Positions 29,816-38,562 of a stretch of DNA of 64,000 nt are shown here, one piece after another; the first letter of the stretch is position 1; each line of letters opens with the position of its first letter. The notes below the pieces were generated by a model. That model searched no databases. It saw only the letters and a list, made by a program, of their open reading frames with translations, and was not told the DNA's origin. The stretch comes from Marinagarivorans sp. (lineage in GTDB: Bacteria; Pseudomonadota; Gammaproteobacteria; Pseudomonadales; Cellvibrionaceae). Location of the stretch: the NCBI GenBank assembly GCA_028281865.1, contig JANQJB010000017.1, forward strand, positions 22,502 through 86,501, written 5' to 3'. A program made the translations under genes and the position numbers.

Positions 29816-32152
29816 TTAAACAGTGCTTTGTGCGTTTTCGTTAAGTGAAGAAGCGACTGCGGCTTTTTCCTTACTACTCCCTTTGTCAAATAACATCAAC
29901 AGTGGCGGCAATAAAAGGAAGTCGACAATTAACGCTGTAGCGAGTGTGATAGCAGTAACGAGACCCATATCGGCATTCATCTTAAAGGTCGAAAAGGTAA
30001 GCACACAAAAACCAATCACTAACACAGTCGTCGTAATAAGCAAAGCATTACCGACATGGGTAAATGCGTAGCGAATAGCATCGGGTGCGTCGTAACCTTT
30101 TTCCCGGCGTGCGCGCAAATACTTACTGAGGAAATGCACCGAGTCATCGACAACGATACCTAATGTCATTCCAGCAACAATGGCCACTGACATTCCGACC
30201 ATGCCATCGATTAATGCCCAAATTCCAAATGCAATCCCGGCAGGAACGAGATTTGGAATCAAGCTCAAAAGTCCGATTTTGGTGGAACGCAACGCGACTA
30301 TTAATATCATTGAAATTAATATAAGTGCCATAGTTGCACCGAAAGTCAAACTCTGTGCATTGCGAACACCGGTATGCGCAAATATTACGTTTGCACTGCT
30401 AACAACAATATTTAACTCTGGAGTATTCTTCTCAGACCATTCAAGAATGGATTTTTCAAAATCAAGAACATCTTTGGTGCTAACATTTTTAGTGCTTAGC
30501 GTAATACGTGTCGCCGACTTATTGACATCGATTTGATTGTTCAAATCCAGTCCATAGGGCAAAGAAAATTCATATAGCAATAGGTATTGCGCTGCTAATT
30601 CTTGAGAATCCGGCAACTTATACCACGCAGGATCATCCCCGTGCATATTTTTATTCAGCTGCTTAAATGTATCATTTAAGGTGAACACATGAATGGTTTT
30701 GTCGTAGGTATATAAATGCTCTACAAAACGCTCGACCGCTTCTAGGTAAGCTGGATTAGTAATACCGCTTTCCTCGCCACTCTCAACTGAAAACTCTATC
30801 GTATAGGGGCCGACCAGTTCTTCAGCGGCGTATTCTGTATCTACGCGAAACTGTACACTGGGGTCAAAATATTTTACAAACTCATCATTAATTTGGTTTT
30901 TGGGTACTTGTGAAATTAGGATGGCGCTTACAGCCAGCATGGCAATTAACAAAATACGGTGCTTGCTGATGACAAAATCTGCAAACGCTCCAAGGTAAGA
31001 TCGCTTGCTACTAATCTTGAACCCAACGTTATAAGGAAGTGCTATTACTGCAGCGGGCAAGAAAGTGATGGTCAGTAAAAACGCCACCATCACACCAAAT
31101 GCAACCATATTGCCGAGGTGATTAAGCGGAGGCACTTCGGAAAAATTCATGCTCAAAAAACCGAGTGCAGTTGTCGCCGACGTAATAAATAAAGGCATTA
31201 AATTCACGCGTAAGCTCTCGCGCATAGCATCTATTTTGTTTTTGCCATTTTGGTGTAATTCCACCAGATAAGTACTTAATAAGTGCACGGCGTCAGCAAC
31301 GGCCATGGTCAAAATAATGGTTGGCGCAGAAATTGTGACCGGCTCCAAACGAATATTCATCCAGCCCGCAGCACCCATCGCTGCGGCAGCTGAAAGCATA
31401 AAAAGCACTACAGACAAAATCGTTAAGCTGATACTGCGCAACAATACACCGAGCGTAACGATCACCACCAGAAACATTAGCGGTGTTAGCGTTGAGGCAT
31501 CTGCCTGACCGGCCTCGTTAAAGGCATTGTTCATCATTACAATACCGGTCAAATGAACATCTAAATTGGCGTCTCTATCTTTTAACTCCGTTACAACACC
31601 GCGGATAAAGTGAGCAATTTCAGGTGTTTCGCTAAGCGACTTACCGGGTAGCTGCACGGTAATGTTTATTCCTGTTATGGAGCCGTCAGCATTAATAAGT
31701 CGGTTTTTTAACGCCGGTTCCGCCAGCGCAATTGCTTTAATTTCATCGAGTTCTGCCGGGCTTAAATCGGCGCTTTGCACGAGATCTGCAACTTCGATAT
31801 CGTCGCCAAAAGCTTTGGTGTGTTGAAAATTTGTAATGGAGTCAATGCGAATAGAATAGGGCGTTTGTGTAACTTCCTCTGTTAGCCAGAGCAGTGAATC
31901 GAGAGTTTTGTTGGTAAAAACATTGCCGTCTTTTGCGGTTACGATGATGAGTACGTTGTCTGATTTTGTATAGGTATCTTGCAGGTTTTCAAAAGCGAGA
32001 AGCTGTGGGTTATCTTCCGAAAAAAAATCGCGATAATCTGTGCTAAGAGCAAGATTTTTAGCTCCGTAAGCAATTGCGAAAACAGAAAGAAATGCTAATA
32101 AAATAACTTGCCAGCGGTATTTAAGACTAAATTCAGTGAGTTGCGGGCCCAT
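29816..32152 (-). CDS. MMPL/RND-family transporter
   Basis: This 778-residue inner-membrane protein has the RND layout: one N-terminal helix, a large periplasmic loop (about 40-205), five helices (about 210-370), a sixth helix (about 395), a second periplasmic loop (about 420-620) and five more helices. Conserved Asp/His in the membrane part (TMAVADAVHLLSTY and TLGIVVDDSVHFLSKY) are the proton-relay type residues of the MMPL/HpnN subgroup, which moves lipids or hydrophobic molecules. It is first in its operon and downstream of a promoter with TetR operators. No AcrA-type adaptor is present; the LolA-like protein next to it may take that role. Confidence 0.88.
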   Translation of the reverse strand: MGPQLTEFSLKYRWQVILLAFLSVFAIAYGAKNLALSTDYRDFFSEDNPQLLAFENLQDTYTKSDNVLIIVTAKDGNVFTNKTLDSLLWLTEEVTQTPYSIRIDSITNFQHTKAFGDDIEVADLVQSADLSPAELDEIKAIALAEPALKNRLINADGSITGINITVQLPGKSLSETPEIAHFIRGVVTELKDRDANLDVHLTGIVMMNNAFNEAGQADASTLTPLMFLVVIVTLGVLLRSISLTILSVVLFMLSAAAAMGAAGWMNIRLEPVTISAPTIILTMAVADAVHLLSTYLVELHQNGKNKIDAMRESLRVNLMPLFITSATTALGFLSMNFSEVPPLNHLGNMVAFGVMVAFLLTITFLPAAVIALPYNVGFKISSKRSYLGAFADFVISKHRILLIAMLAVSAILISQVPKNQINDEFVKYFDPSVQFRVDTEYAAEELVGPYTIEFSVESGEESGITNPAYLEAVERFVEHLYTYDKTIHVFTLNDTFKQLNKNMHGDDPAWYKLPDSQELAAQYLLLYEFSLPYGLDLNNQIDVNKSATRITLSTKNVSTKDVLDFEKSILEWSEKNTPELNIVVSSANVIFAHTGVRNAQSLTFGATMALILISMILIVALRSTKIGLLSLIPNLVPAGIAFGIWALIDGMVGMSVAIVAGMTLGIVVDDSVHFLSKYLRARREKGYDAPDAIRYAFTHVGNALLITTTVLVIGFCVLTFSTFKMNADMGLVTAITLATALIVDFLLLPPLLMLFDKGSSKEKAAVASSLNENAQSTV

Positions 32153-32333
32153 AAAAAACTCCGTTAGCGCGAACGCTATAAGTTGTGTTGTTAACGTAAA
32201 TCACTTGTTTCTGGTTTATTGTGTTTGAACCGAGCGTTTTGGCGCAGAGGGATTGCGCGCTCGAAAAAAATTGACCCGTAGCCTTATGAATTAACCGCTT
32301 GATGGATTTCGCGAAAGATCAGAAATCTAAGCG

Positions 32334-32384
32334 ACAGACCGGTTGGTCGGCTGGTATTTAACAACAGACCAACTGGTCTGTCAA
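32334..32384 (-). promoter_or_regulatory. Sigma-70 promoter with two TetR-type operators, upstream of MMPL operon
   Basis: On the minus strand TTGACA (32379-32384) and TAAATA (32355-32360) are separated by 18 bp. The palindrome ACAGACCA-AC-TGGTCTGT (32364-32381, perfect 8-bp half-sites) fills the spacer and touches the -35. A second, imperfect copy ACAGACCG-GT-TGGTCGGC (32334-32351) covers the expected start of transcription. The centres are exactly 30 bp apart, so both face the same side of the helix. This is the expected layout for repression by the TetR protein of the operon. Confidence 0.75.
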
Positions 32385-32515
32385 TAGAAATTTGCAAACA
32401 TAGTGATTAGCAAACTTAATAACAAAATCTAGAAAATAGTGTTTCGAGGATGCTTAATTAGGCCAGATAAGACGGAGAGACCTCTTAAAGACTCGCGGGC
32501 GGTTTGTTGGGTTCT

Positions 32516-33277
32516 CTAGTTGGGTATGAGAGAGCCCAACATGCGACGAATACCGCTTGGAGGTTTTGCAATCAAAATTACGGATATATTGTCACGTCCA
32601 CCGCGGCTTAACGCAGCTTGAATTAACTCTTGAGCGGTTTCGCTGATCTCTTTACCTTTTGCGAGAATATTGCAAATGCTTTGGTTGTCCACTGCGTCAG
32701 TTAAACCGTCACTGCAAAGCAAAATTAAGTCATTGCGCTGCCATTCTCTGTCGATCAGGTCGACTCTTACTTGGTCTATATCAACCGACCCGAGACATTG
32801 GGTAATAATATTTTTTTCGGGGTGTGTCAGCATTTCCTCTCGCGATATTGCACCCGACTCATACAGCATTTGAACATAAGAATGGTCAACCGTGAGCTGC
32901 GTGAAAAGAGGGCCTTCCTCATCGTCAGACCAAAGATATGCGCGGCTGTCGCCGACCCAGGCGATTTGATAACTGTTGGAAGAAGATTTTAATGCAACGA
33001 CAGTGGAACCCATTCCAAAGTGCCCAATGCCGGACTCTGCCGCATCTAAGATAGCCTTGTGCGCACTTTGTATCGCTATTGAAAGAGGTTTTCCTTGGTT
33101 GACGTTTTCGGCAATGGTTTTCCCGGCAATTTCACTGGCCACTTCCCCGGAGGCGTGTCCACCCATACCATCTGCGACTATCCATAGATTATCGCCGGGC
33201 TTGCTTACTATTGTATCTTCGTTATTTTCTCGCTTAAGGCCAATATTGGTTGTTGCGTAAAAATAAGGTAGTGGCAT
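32516..33277 (-). CDS. PP2C-family protein serine/threonine phosphatase (Stp1/PppA type)
   Basis: This 253-residue metal-dependent phosphatase has all the PP2C motifs: RENNEDTIV, LWIVADGMGGHASGEVAS, GSTVVAL, IAWVGDSRAYLW, LLCSDGLTD and GGRDNISVILI. The metal-binding aspartates in DGMGGH, DGLTD and RDN are present. It probably removes phosphate from Ser/Thr of proteins with FHA partners. It is divergent from the FHA-domain gene (164 bp apart). In type VI secretion clusters such pairs act with a kinase (PpkA), but none is present in this window. Confidence 0.92.
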   Translation of the reverse strand: MPLPYFYATTNIGLKRENNEDTIVSKPGDNLWIVADGMGGHASGEVASEIAGKTIAENVNQGKPLSIAIQSAHKAILDAAESGIGHFGMGSTVVALKSSSNSYQIAWVGDSRAYLWSDDEEGPLFTQLTVDHSYVQMLYESGAISREEMLTHPEKNIITQCLGSVDIDQVRVDLIDREWQRNDLILLCSDGLTDAVDNQSICNILAKGKEISETAQELIQAALSRGGRDNISVILIAKPPSGIRRMLGSLIPN

Positions 33278-33440
33278 TGGGAGCCTTATTCTAAATTCTC
33301 GTTACGTTTCAGACTAAACTAATTTTAAACTATTGTCTCCATAGTCGTTCAATTATGTGATGTCTCTGGTGGTATAAAGTCGGGTTTGGTATAAAGATGT
33401 TTGCTGACACCATAAGTACAAATATTGGGGAAAATAAGCA

Positions 33441-34313
33441 ATGCTGCAAATTCGATACAGCAATTCATCTAAACCGCCGATTTGGCTGGTCGCACCGAGG
33501 TACACAATCGGGACAGATAGCGAATGTGATTGCATCGTTAGCGGTGACGGAATAGCGTCAGTTCATGCGGAATTGATTGTTGATGACGAGAAACTGACAG
33601 TATCGAAATTAGAGCCCGCTTATGCTTTGTCTATCAACGGCGTATCACTGGTCGATCAAAGTGCCGAATTGAAGCACGGAGATAGCTTAACCATCGGTGG
33701 AGCGGAGCTGGAGATCTTTGATCCTAAACTTCTGCGAAACGACAGTGACTGGTTTAGCTCTGAGGAGGAGAATCACATTGAATGGAGCTTGCAAGCTTTA
33801 AACTCCGCCCTGGGCAATAGGCGCTTTCCCGTCGAGGGGCAAGTGTTACTTGGGCGCTCCAAGGACTGTGACATCTCGCTAGCTGTCTCCCACCTGTCGC
33901 GCAAGCACGCGCGTTTAAGCGTCTCTCCAAAAGGCTTGTTGGTAGAGGATTTACAATCGTCGAACGGTACTTTCGTCAATGGCAAGCGGGTACAGCAGGC
34001 CTATTTAAAGCCAGGTGATGAGTTGGGCTTCGATAATCTTAAGTTCCGTATTGTTTGTTCCGAAGACGATGAGGAGAAGACTTCTGTTCGTCCAGTTGTC
34101 AACGAAGCCGATATCAAAAACACGATGGCAAAGTCGCAAAAAAAATCATTTAGCCAACGTAAAAATGCATCGGTTGTTAAACCCCAGCTTCCGCGCTCCG
34201 TTCGCAACACGGCAAGAGGAGAATCGCGTAATTCGAACCCGGTTCAGTTGGTAATAGGGGTTGCGTTTATGTTGGTTGCCGCAGCTGGGCTGGTTTGGTT
34301 TTTTCTTTTGTAA
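33441..34313 (+). CDS. Tandem FHA-domain protein with C-terminal membrane anchor
   Basis: This 290-residue protein has two forkhead-associated domains and a C-terminal membrane helix (VIGVAFMLVAAAGLVWFFLL). The second FHA (about residues 125-215) is canonical: LLGRSKDCDISL, SRKHARL and SSNGTFVNGKRV, and should bind phosphothreonine. The first (about 15-95) has GTDSECDC and SVHAEL but lacks the phosphate-binding Arg after Gly, so it may be structural only. A basic linker follows. The tail anchor places it on the cytoplasmic face of the inner membrane. The divergent PP2C gene suggests a phospho-dependent switch. Confidence 0.88.
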   Translation: MLQIRYSNSSKPPIWLVAPRYTIGTDSECDCIVSGDGIASVHAELIVDDEKLTVSKLEPAYALSINGVSLVDQSAELKHGDSLTIGGAELEIFDPKLLRNDSDWFSSEEENHIEWSLQALNSALGNRRFPVEGQVLLGRSKDCDISLAVSHLSRKHARLSVSPKGLLVEDLQSSNGTFVNGKRVQQAYLKPGDELGFDNLKFRIVCSEDDEEKTSVRPVVNEADIKNTMAKSQKKSFSQRKNASVVKPQLPRSVRNTARGESRNSNPVQLVIGVAFMLVAAAGLVWFFLL

Positions 34314-34456
34314 GCGTTTTCAAGCACGAGACTCTTTCTGTGATTTTGATGTAAATTTCGCTGCTAATGCCATTTCTGTCTGATTATTAATTCAAGTTTT
34401 TTAACATTCTGCCGATAGCCCTGTTAGCGATAAAGTCAGTCTTTTAGGGTTTTACT

Positions 34457-35650
34457 GTGGAAAATTTATCGAGCCTTGCTTCGCTTGGTTTGCAATATAC
34501 AAACTATGTGCGTTCGCAGCCTCACTCTGACGAGAAGGCGGTTAATGAAGAGAGCCTTGATGTCCGTGCGCTTCAGTCAATGCATGTGCAGAACGATCAA
34601 GGTGTCAGCGTATCACTTTCGACTCGGTATGAAGTGCGTGCAAGCAAAGCCGAGCTCTATCAGGATGTGGCAGGAAATCAAAACGCTAACCCCTACGCCA
34701 ACACCATTTTAAACGCGATCGCTAACCAATTGGCGGTAGATGCGGCAGAGGGTGCTAGCCAAGAGGAGCTGCAGTCGCGTTTTGAAGCTGGCTTGGAAGG
34801 GTTTATAAAGGGCTTTAACGAAGCTAAAGAGCAGCTCGATGCCATCGGGGCGCTTGACGCTAGTGTCGGTGATGCGATTGGGGATACTCACAGCAAGGTG
34901 CTAAGTGGCTTGCAAGAGCTTGCCCAAAAATATGGCCTATCCAGTGAGTCGCTAGAGGAACATCGTAAAGAGCGGAGTGAAAACGCGGTTGCAGCAAGTG
35001 CTCCAAAAGATTCGTTCTCAGGAGCGTTTGATTCATTTTCTCAGTCGCTTACACAGTTGCGCGAGTTTAGCTTTTCACTGCGCACGCGCGACGGTGATAC
35101 CGTTGAAATACAAGTTGCCGCAGGTCAGCGAACTCAAGCCGCTTTATCGCAAGGCGACAAAGGTTCTTCTGTTCAAGCCTCAAATACCACGCAAAATGGT
35201 TTTGCTTTTTCCGTTGACGGCGAGCTAGACGCTGATGAAATGGGCGCGATTAATGATTTACTTAATCAAATAGGCAATATTTCGGACGAGTTTTTTAACG
35301 GCGATGTTTACCAAGCTTTTGATATGGCATTGGAACTAGGATATAACACTGAGGAAATCGCCGGGTTCGCGCTACATTTGAGCAAAACCGAGATTCAAGA
35401 GGCGAGTTCAACTTATACGCGTCCTCTGTCAACACCTGATGCTTCCGGAAACAGCTCAAGTCTCGGACGTTTGGCGCCATTAGCCAGCATGGTCGATTTG
35501 CTTGAACAGGCGAAAGAGACTTCATCCAAATTTGATCGCGATCTATCGCTTATTGAAGATCTTGCAGAGCAATTTGGTCGGTCTCAGTATGCCGATCATG
35601 CTCATAGCGACAAATTAAGACCTTTCCTTCATCGTTTACTGCAAGCCTAG
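34457..35650 (+). CDS. DUF5610-like conserved protein of unknown function
   Basis: This 397-residue acidic soluble protein starts with GTG at 34457. It has no signal peptide or membrane segment. Residues about 60-165 (KAELYQDVAG..NPYANTILNAIANQLAVDAAEGASQEELQSRFEAGLEGFIKGFNEAKEQLDAIG) resemble the DUF5610 domain as I remember it; the rest is helical and low in complexity, with Ser/Gln-rich stretches. Family members are found in gammaproteobacteria but no function is known to me. It lies between the FHA gene and a small glutaredoxin-like gene with no shared operon evidence. Confidence 0.6.
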   Translation: MENLSSLASLGLQYTNYVRSQPHSDEKAVNEESLDVRALQSMHVQNDQGVSVSLSTRYEVRASKAELYQDVAGNQNANPYANTILNAIANQLAVDAAEGASQEELQSRFEAGLEGFIKGFNEAKEQLDAIGALDASVGDAIGDTHSKVLSGLQELAQKYGLSSESLEEHRKERSENAVAASAPKDSFSGAFDSFSQSLTQLREFSFSLRTRDGDTVEIQVAAGQRTQAALSQGDKGSSVQASNTTQNGFAFSVDGELDADEMGAINDLLNQIGNISDEFFNGDVYQAFDMALELGYNTEEIAGFALHLSKTEIQEASSTYTRPLSTPDASGNSSSLGRLAPLASMVDLLEQAKETSSKFDRDLSLIEDLAEQFGRSQYADHAHSDKLRPFLHRLLQA

Positions 35651-35727
35651 TCATTGGCTTTTAAGCCTATATTGAATTGCCATAGTGTGCGTTGCTTGCT
35701 AGCATCACGCGCTTTTCGGCGACTTCT

Positions 35728-35964
35728 ATGTCCTCTTTCGTGCTTTATTCGACGCTTGGGTGCCATCTGTGTGAATTGGCGGAAAGCCTGCTAAAGCAAT
35801 CGACGCTTTCTGATTGGCGTCTTGTTGATATCAGCGACTCTGAAGCGCTTGTCGAACTCTACGGCGTTCGCATTCCTGTATTAAAAAATACAGCTAACGA
35901 AAAAGAACTGGGCTGGCCATTCGATCTTGCCGATTTAGAAAAATGGCTTGCTACGTCGGCTTAA
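35728..35964 (+). CDS. Small glutaredoxin-like (DUF836) thiol protein
   Basis: This 78-residue thioredoxin-fold protein begins SSFVLYSTLGCHLCELAESLL, with a CxxC redox motif at the start of helix 1. The cis-proline strand (VRIPVLKN) and a C-terminal helix (DLADLEKWL) complete the short glutaredoxin-like fold. The frame extends upstream to a TTG at 35692, but the ATG at 35728 fits the family better. The function is probably disulfide exchange or a redox partner; the substrate is unknown. It lies 54 bp upstream of the Rieske/CMAH-like gene and may be cotranscribed with it. Confidence 0.8.
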   Translation: MSSFVLYSTLGCHLCELAESLLKQSTLSDWRLVDISDSEALVELYGVRIPVLKNTANEKELGWPFDLADLEKWLATSA

Positions 35965-36018
35965 ATAAAACGTCGACTTAAACGATAGACAAAATTAAAG
36001 ATAGCTTCTCGTCACGAT

Positions 36019-37872
36019 ATGAACGAATTTATCGAATTATGCGCGTTAGACCAAATTGTTACGGGCGCACAAAAGCTTGTTAAAGGTGGAACAGCTTATG
36101 TTGTTGTAAAAGAGGGCGATGACGTTAGCGTATTTTCCGCTATTTGTCCCCATCAAGGAGGGATAGTCGATACATGCGATGGTGAAATTGTTTGTCCGTT
36201 GCATGGTTGGCGATTTGCACACGATGGTACCGCGTTAAATGTAAAAAATGCCAGTTTATTTCCTGTTTCATCGTATTTAAAAGATGGCAAAGTATTTGTT
36301 GGGAAAGCCTCGCAAAGGATCAATAACTATCTAAGCAGTACGAGTTCGCTAAAAAATATATCGGTGGAATTGTTGTCTCATGCATGTGCAATTGTCGATT
36401 TTAACGGCTACCGAGTATTGTTTGACCCGTGGTTGGACGGCCCTTCGTTTAATGGAGCTTGGATACACTATCCGCCCAACAAAATTGATGTGAACTCCTT
36501 GGATTTCGATGCAGTTATTTTTACGCACGAACATTCAGACCACTTTCATGAGAATACATTTAAGCAATTCCGTCGCGACATCAAAATTTTTATACCGGAT
36601 TTCCCTAATCAGCGCATGCAGAAAGTGCTAAACGCGTGGCAGTTCTCTAATGTTAATGTTGTTTCATTTGGCGAACAATGTGTCTTGCAAGAAAATCTTC
36701 GGCTTACATTTTATCAGCCTACTGGGCTGTGGAATGATGCGATTTTGCTGCTCAACTCGTGTTATGGAAACGTTTTAAATATCAACGATGCGGGTTTGAA
36801 CCATGATATTGCGAGTTTATTGCCAAAAATTGATATTTTGTTTTGCCAATTTAACGCAGGAGCCTCTGGTTTCCCCGCGACGTGGTCGAATTTTGATGAG
36901 GAATACAAAACAGACTTTTACGTGAATGCCAATAAAAATAAAATGACCTTGCTGGACCAGGCGGCGAAATTGTATAAAACACAAGTCCTTATTCCGTTCG
37001 CATCTTTTTTTTATTTATGGCATGAAACGCACACTCAGTATGCAAGGCTCTTATCCTTTAACGAACCGAGCTCTATTCGCGAGGCTTTATCGTGTGACCA
37101 ATATGAAGTGTTGGATTTACTTCCGGGCGACCGATGGAGTGGGACTGAGGGAAACATCACGCGCAAACGCACGGAGACAGCGGCACAAAAACTCTACCAG
37201 CCAAATACGATGCTGGCCTACGCGGATTCTGTTAGAAGAAAGCAGACCTACAAGCAATTTTTATTTGATGACTTAAACCCCAGCGACGAGGAAGTTATTC
37301 GCTACTTCTTATCGTTTAATCAGGTGCCTGCCATCGTCAACTGTGAGAATTTTTCTTTTTTATTTGAGCTTGTCGACCCATCATATGAAGTCGAGCGGCG
37401 CTTTCTCATTATTTTTCGCGACTCCCAACTGACGATTGAAAAGATTGATAAAAAAGTCAATGCAGAACTGGAAATGATGATACCAAGAGGGCTGGCTTAT
37501 CGCCTAGTTAAATACAATGAATCTTGGGACGAAATCACGATTGGTTATTGGTGCCGTTTTTCACGCAATCCCGATGTTTATCATCAAGGTTTCTGGCGTC
37601 TGATTCAGGCGGCTTATTTTGCTGAGGGCTTTAGAGAAAACCTGAATGAAAATGAGCTATCCGCTTACTCACTCGCTAAGCTGTTAAATGACTATCCAAA
37701 CGTGGGGCCCGTGCTTGCACGCTATGGCATGTATTGCAGTTACTGTGAGAAACGAGAATCGGAAACATTAGGTCAGGCGATAGAATATCATGGCTTAAGC
37801 TCATTGCTTCGCAAAGCGTTACACGCCGATATCGCGGCAGTAATGACGCGCGAGCAGGAATTTCATAATTAA
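36019..37872 (+). CDS. Rieske [2Fe-2S] / metallo-beta-lactamase-fold protein, CMP-Neu5Ac hydroxylase (CMAH)-like
   Basis: This 617-residue protein has an N-terminal Rieske domain with ligands C43, H45, C59 and H62 (CPHQGG and CPLHGW), then a metallo-beta-lactamase fold with HxHxDH at 170-175 (THEHSDHFH). Blocks SHACAIVDFNGYRVLFDPWLDGP, NAGASGFPATWSNF, PFASFF and WDEITIGYWCRFSRNPDVYH match the animal CMP-N-acetylneuraminate hydroxylase in order and spacing. After these, residues about 555-617 add a CxxC module (C573, C576: YCSYCEKRESETLGQAIEYHGL) resembling the small iron/disulfide domain of the ScdA/RIC N-terminus. It is probably an iron oxygenase-like enzyme; the substrate is unproven and no sialic-acid genes are nearby. 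Confidence 0.85.
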   Translation: MNEFIELCALDQIVTGAQKLVKGGTAYVVVKEGDDVSVFSAICPHQGGIVDTCDGEIVCPLHGWRFAHDGTALNVKNASLFPVSSYLKDGKVFVGKASQRINNYLSSTSSLKNISVELLSHACAIVDFNGYRVLFDPWLDGPSFNGAWIHYPPNKIDVNSLDFDAVIFTHEHSDHFHENTFKQFRRDIKIFIPDFPNQRMQKVLNAWQFSNVNVVSFGEQCVLQENLRLTFYQPTGLWNDAILLLNSCYGNVLNINDAGLNHDIASLLPKIDILFCQFNAGASGFPATWSNFDEEYKTDFYVNANKNKMTLLDQAAKLYKTQVLIPFASFFYLWHETHTQYARLLSFNEPSSIREALSCDQYEVLDLLPGDRWSGTEGNITRKRTETAAQKLYQPNTMLAYADSVRRKQTYKQFLFDDLNPSDEEVIRYFLSFNQVPAIVNCENFSFLFELVDPSYEVERRFLIIFRDSQLTIEKIDKKVNAELEMMIPRGLAYRLVKYNESWDEITIGYWCRFSRNPDVYHQGFWRLIQAAYFAEGFRENLNENELSAYSLAKLLNDYPNVGPVLARYGMYCSYCEKRESETLGQAIEYHGLSSLLRKALHADIAAVMTREQEFHN

Positions 37873-37904
37873 TAAATTACGCCTGTGAAGAGGGAGGAGG
37901 GGCT

Positions 37905-38489
37905 TTAGAACAATTCTATTTCGTCGTTATCAGAATTGGAATCTTTGTAATTGCCATTTTCGAAGTGGTGGCGATAAACTTCTAGCGCTTCTTTAACACT
38001 GCGTCCGCGCATAATGTGCTCAAACATAATGCGCTCCGCTTCCATTGTATAACTTTCCTTAATCTCATTTTGAATTTTACGCCATTCACCTACGTTATTG
38101 ATTCGTTTATTATTCTCCATAACCAACGAAACTTTTTCCAAGCTTTGTGAGACGTGATCAAGGCGTTGGCAAACGCGATCATAGAATTGAAATGCGTGAA
38201 TGGAGGCGCTGATATTTTCGTTCATTTCTGCTGCAGTATCAGAAATATCTGTTTTAAAATGCTGCAGTTCCTCGGGTCTTGTGAGCTTTTGCACTTGCTC
38301 ACTAACATCGGTGGTATGGCTTGCTAATTCGGTAAATGATTTTGTCAGCGTGTTTACTGATTCGTTGCTGTCTGACATTGTTGTTTCAATTTGGCAGACA
38401 GCCAAGTATAGCATGTTAATTGTTTCCCTTACGTGTGACCAGTCATCGTCGTGAATCAGATTTTGAGAATCGCCTTGTGCTGGTTTCAT
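37905..38489 (-). CDS. CheZ-like helical protein, possible CheY-P phosphatase
   Basis: This 194-residue protein is almost all helical. Residues about 40-95 are a coiled-coil-like stretch of chemoreceptor-type heptads, and residues 100-125 read FQFYDRVCQRLDHVSQSLEKV, containing D104-x-x-x-Q108. DxxxQ is the catalytic pair of CheZ (D143/Q147 in E. coli, in a comparable FQDLTGQ context). The C-terminus (SNSDNDEIELF) is an acidic stretch ending in hydrophobic residues after a linker, similar in design to the CheY-binding tail of CheZ. No chemotaxis genes are near. Assignment is by motif and not by overall alignment. Confidence 0.5.
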   Translation of the reverse strand: MKPAQGDSQNLIHDDDWSHVRETINMLYLAVCQIETTMSDSNESVNTLTKSFTELASHTTDVSEQVQKLTRPEELQHFKTDISDTAAEMNENISASIHAFQFYDRVCQRLDHVSQSLEKVSLVMENNKRINNVGEWRKIQNEIKESYTMEAERIMFEHIMRGRSVKEALEVYRHHFENGNYKDSNSDNDEIELF

Positions 38490-38562
38490 GCGTAATCCTT
38501 CGAGCTAGCTAGCAAATTTGTATTCTTGTAGTTGGGTCAGTTAACACTAATTTAAGAATAGC

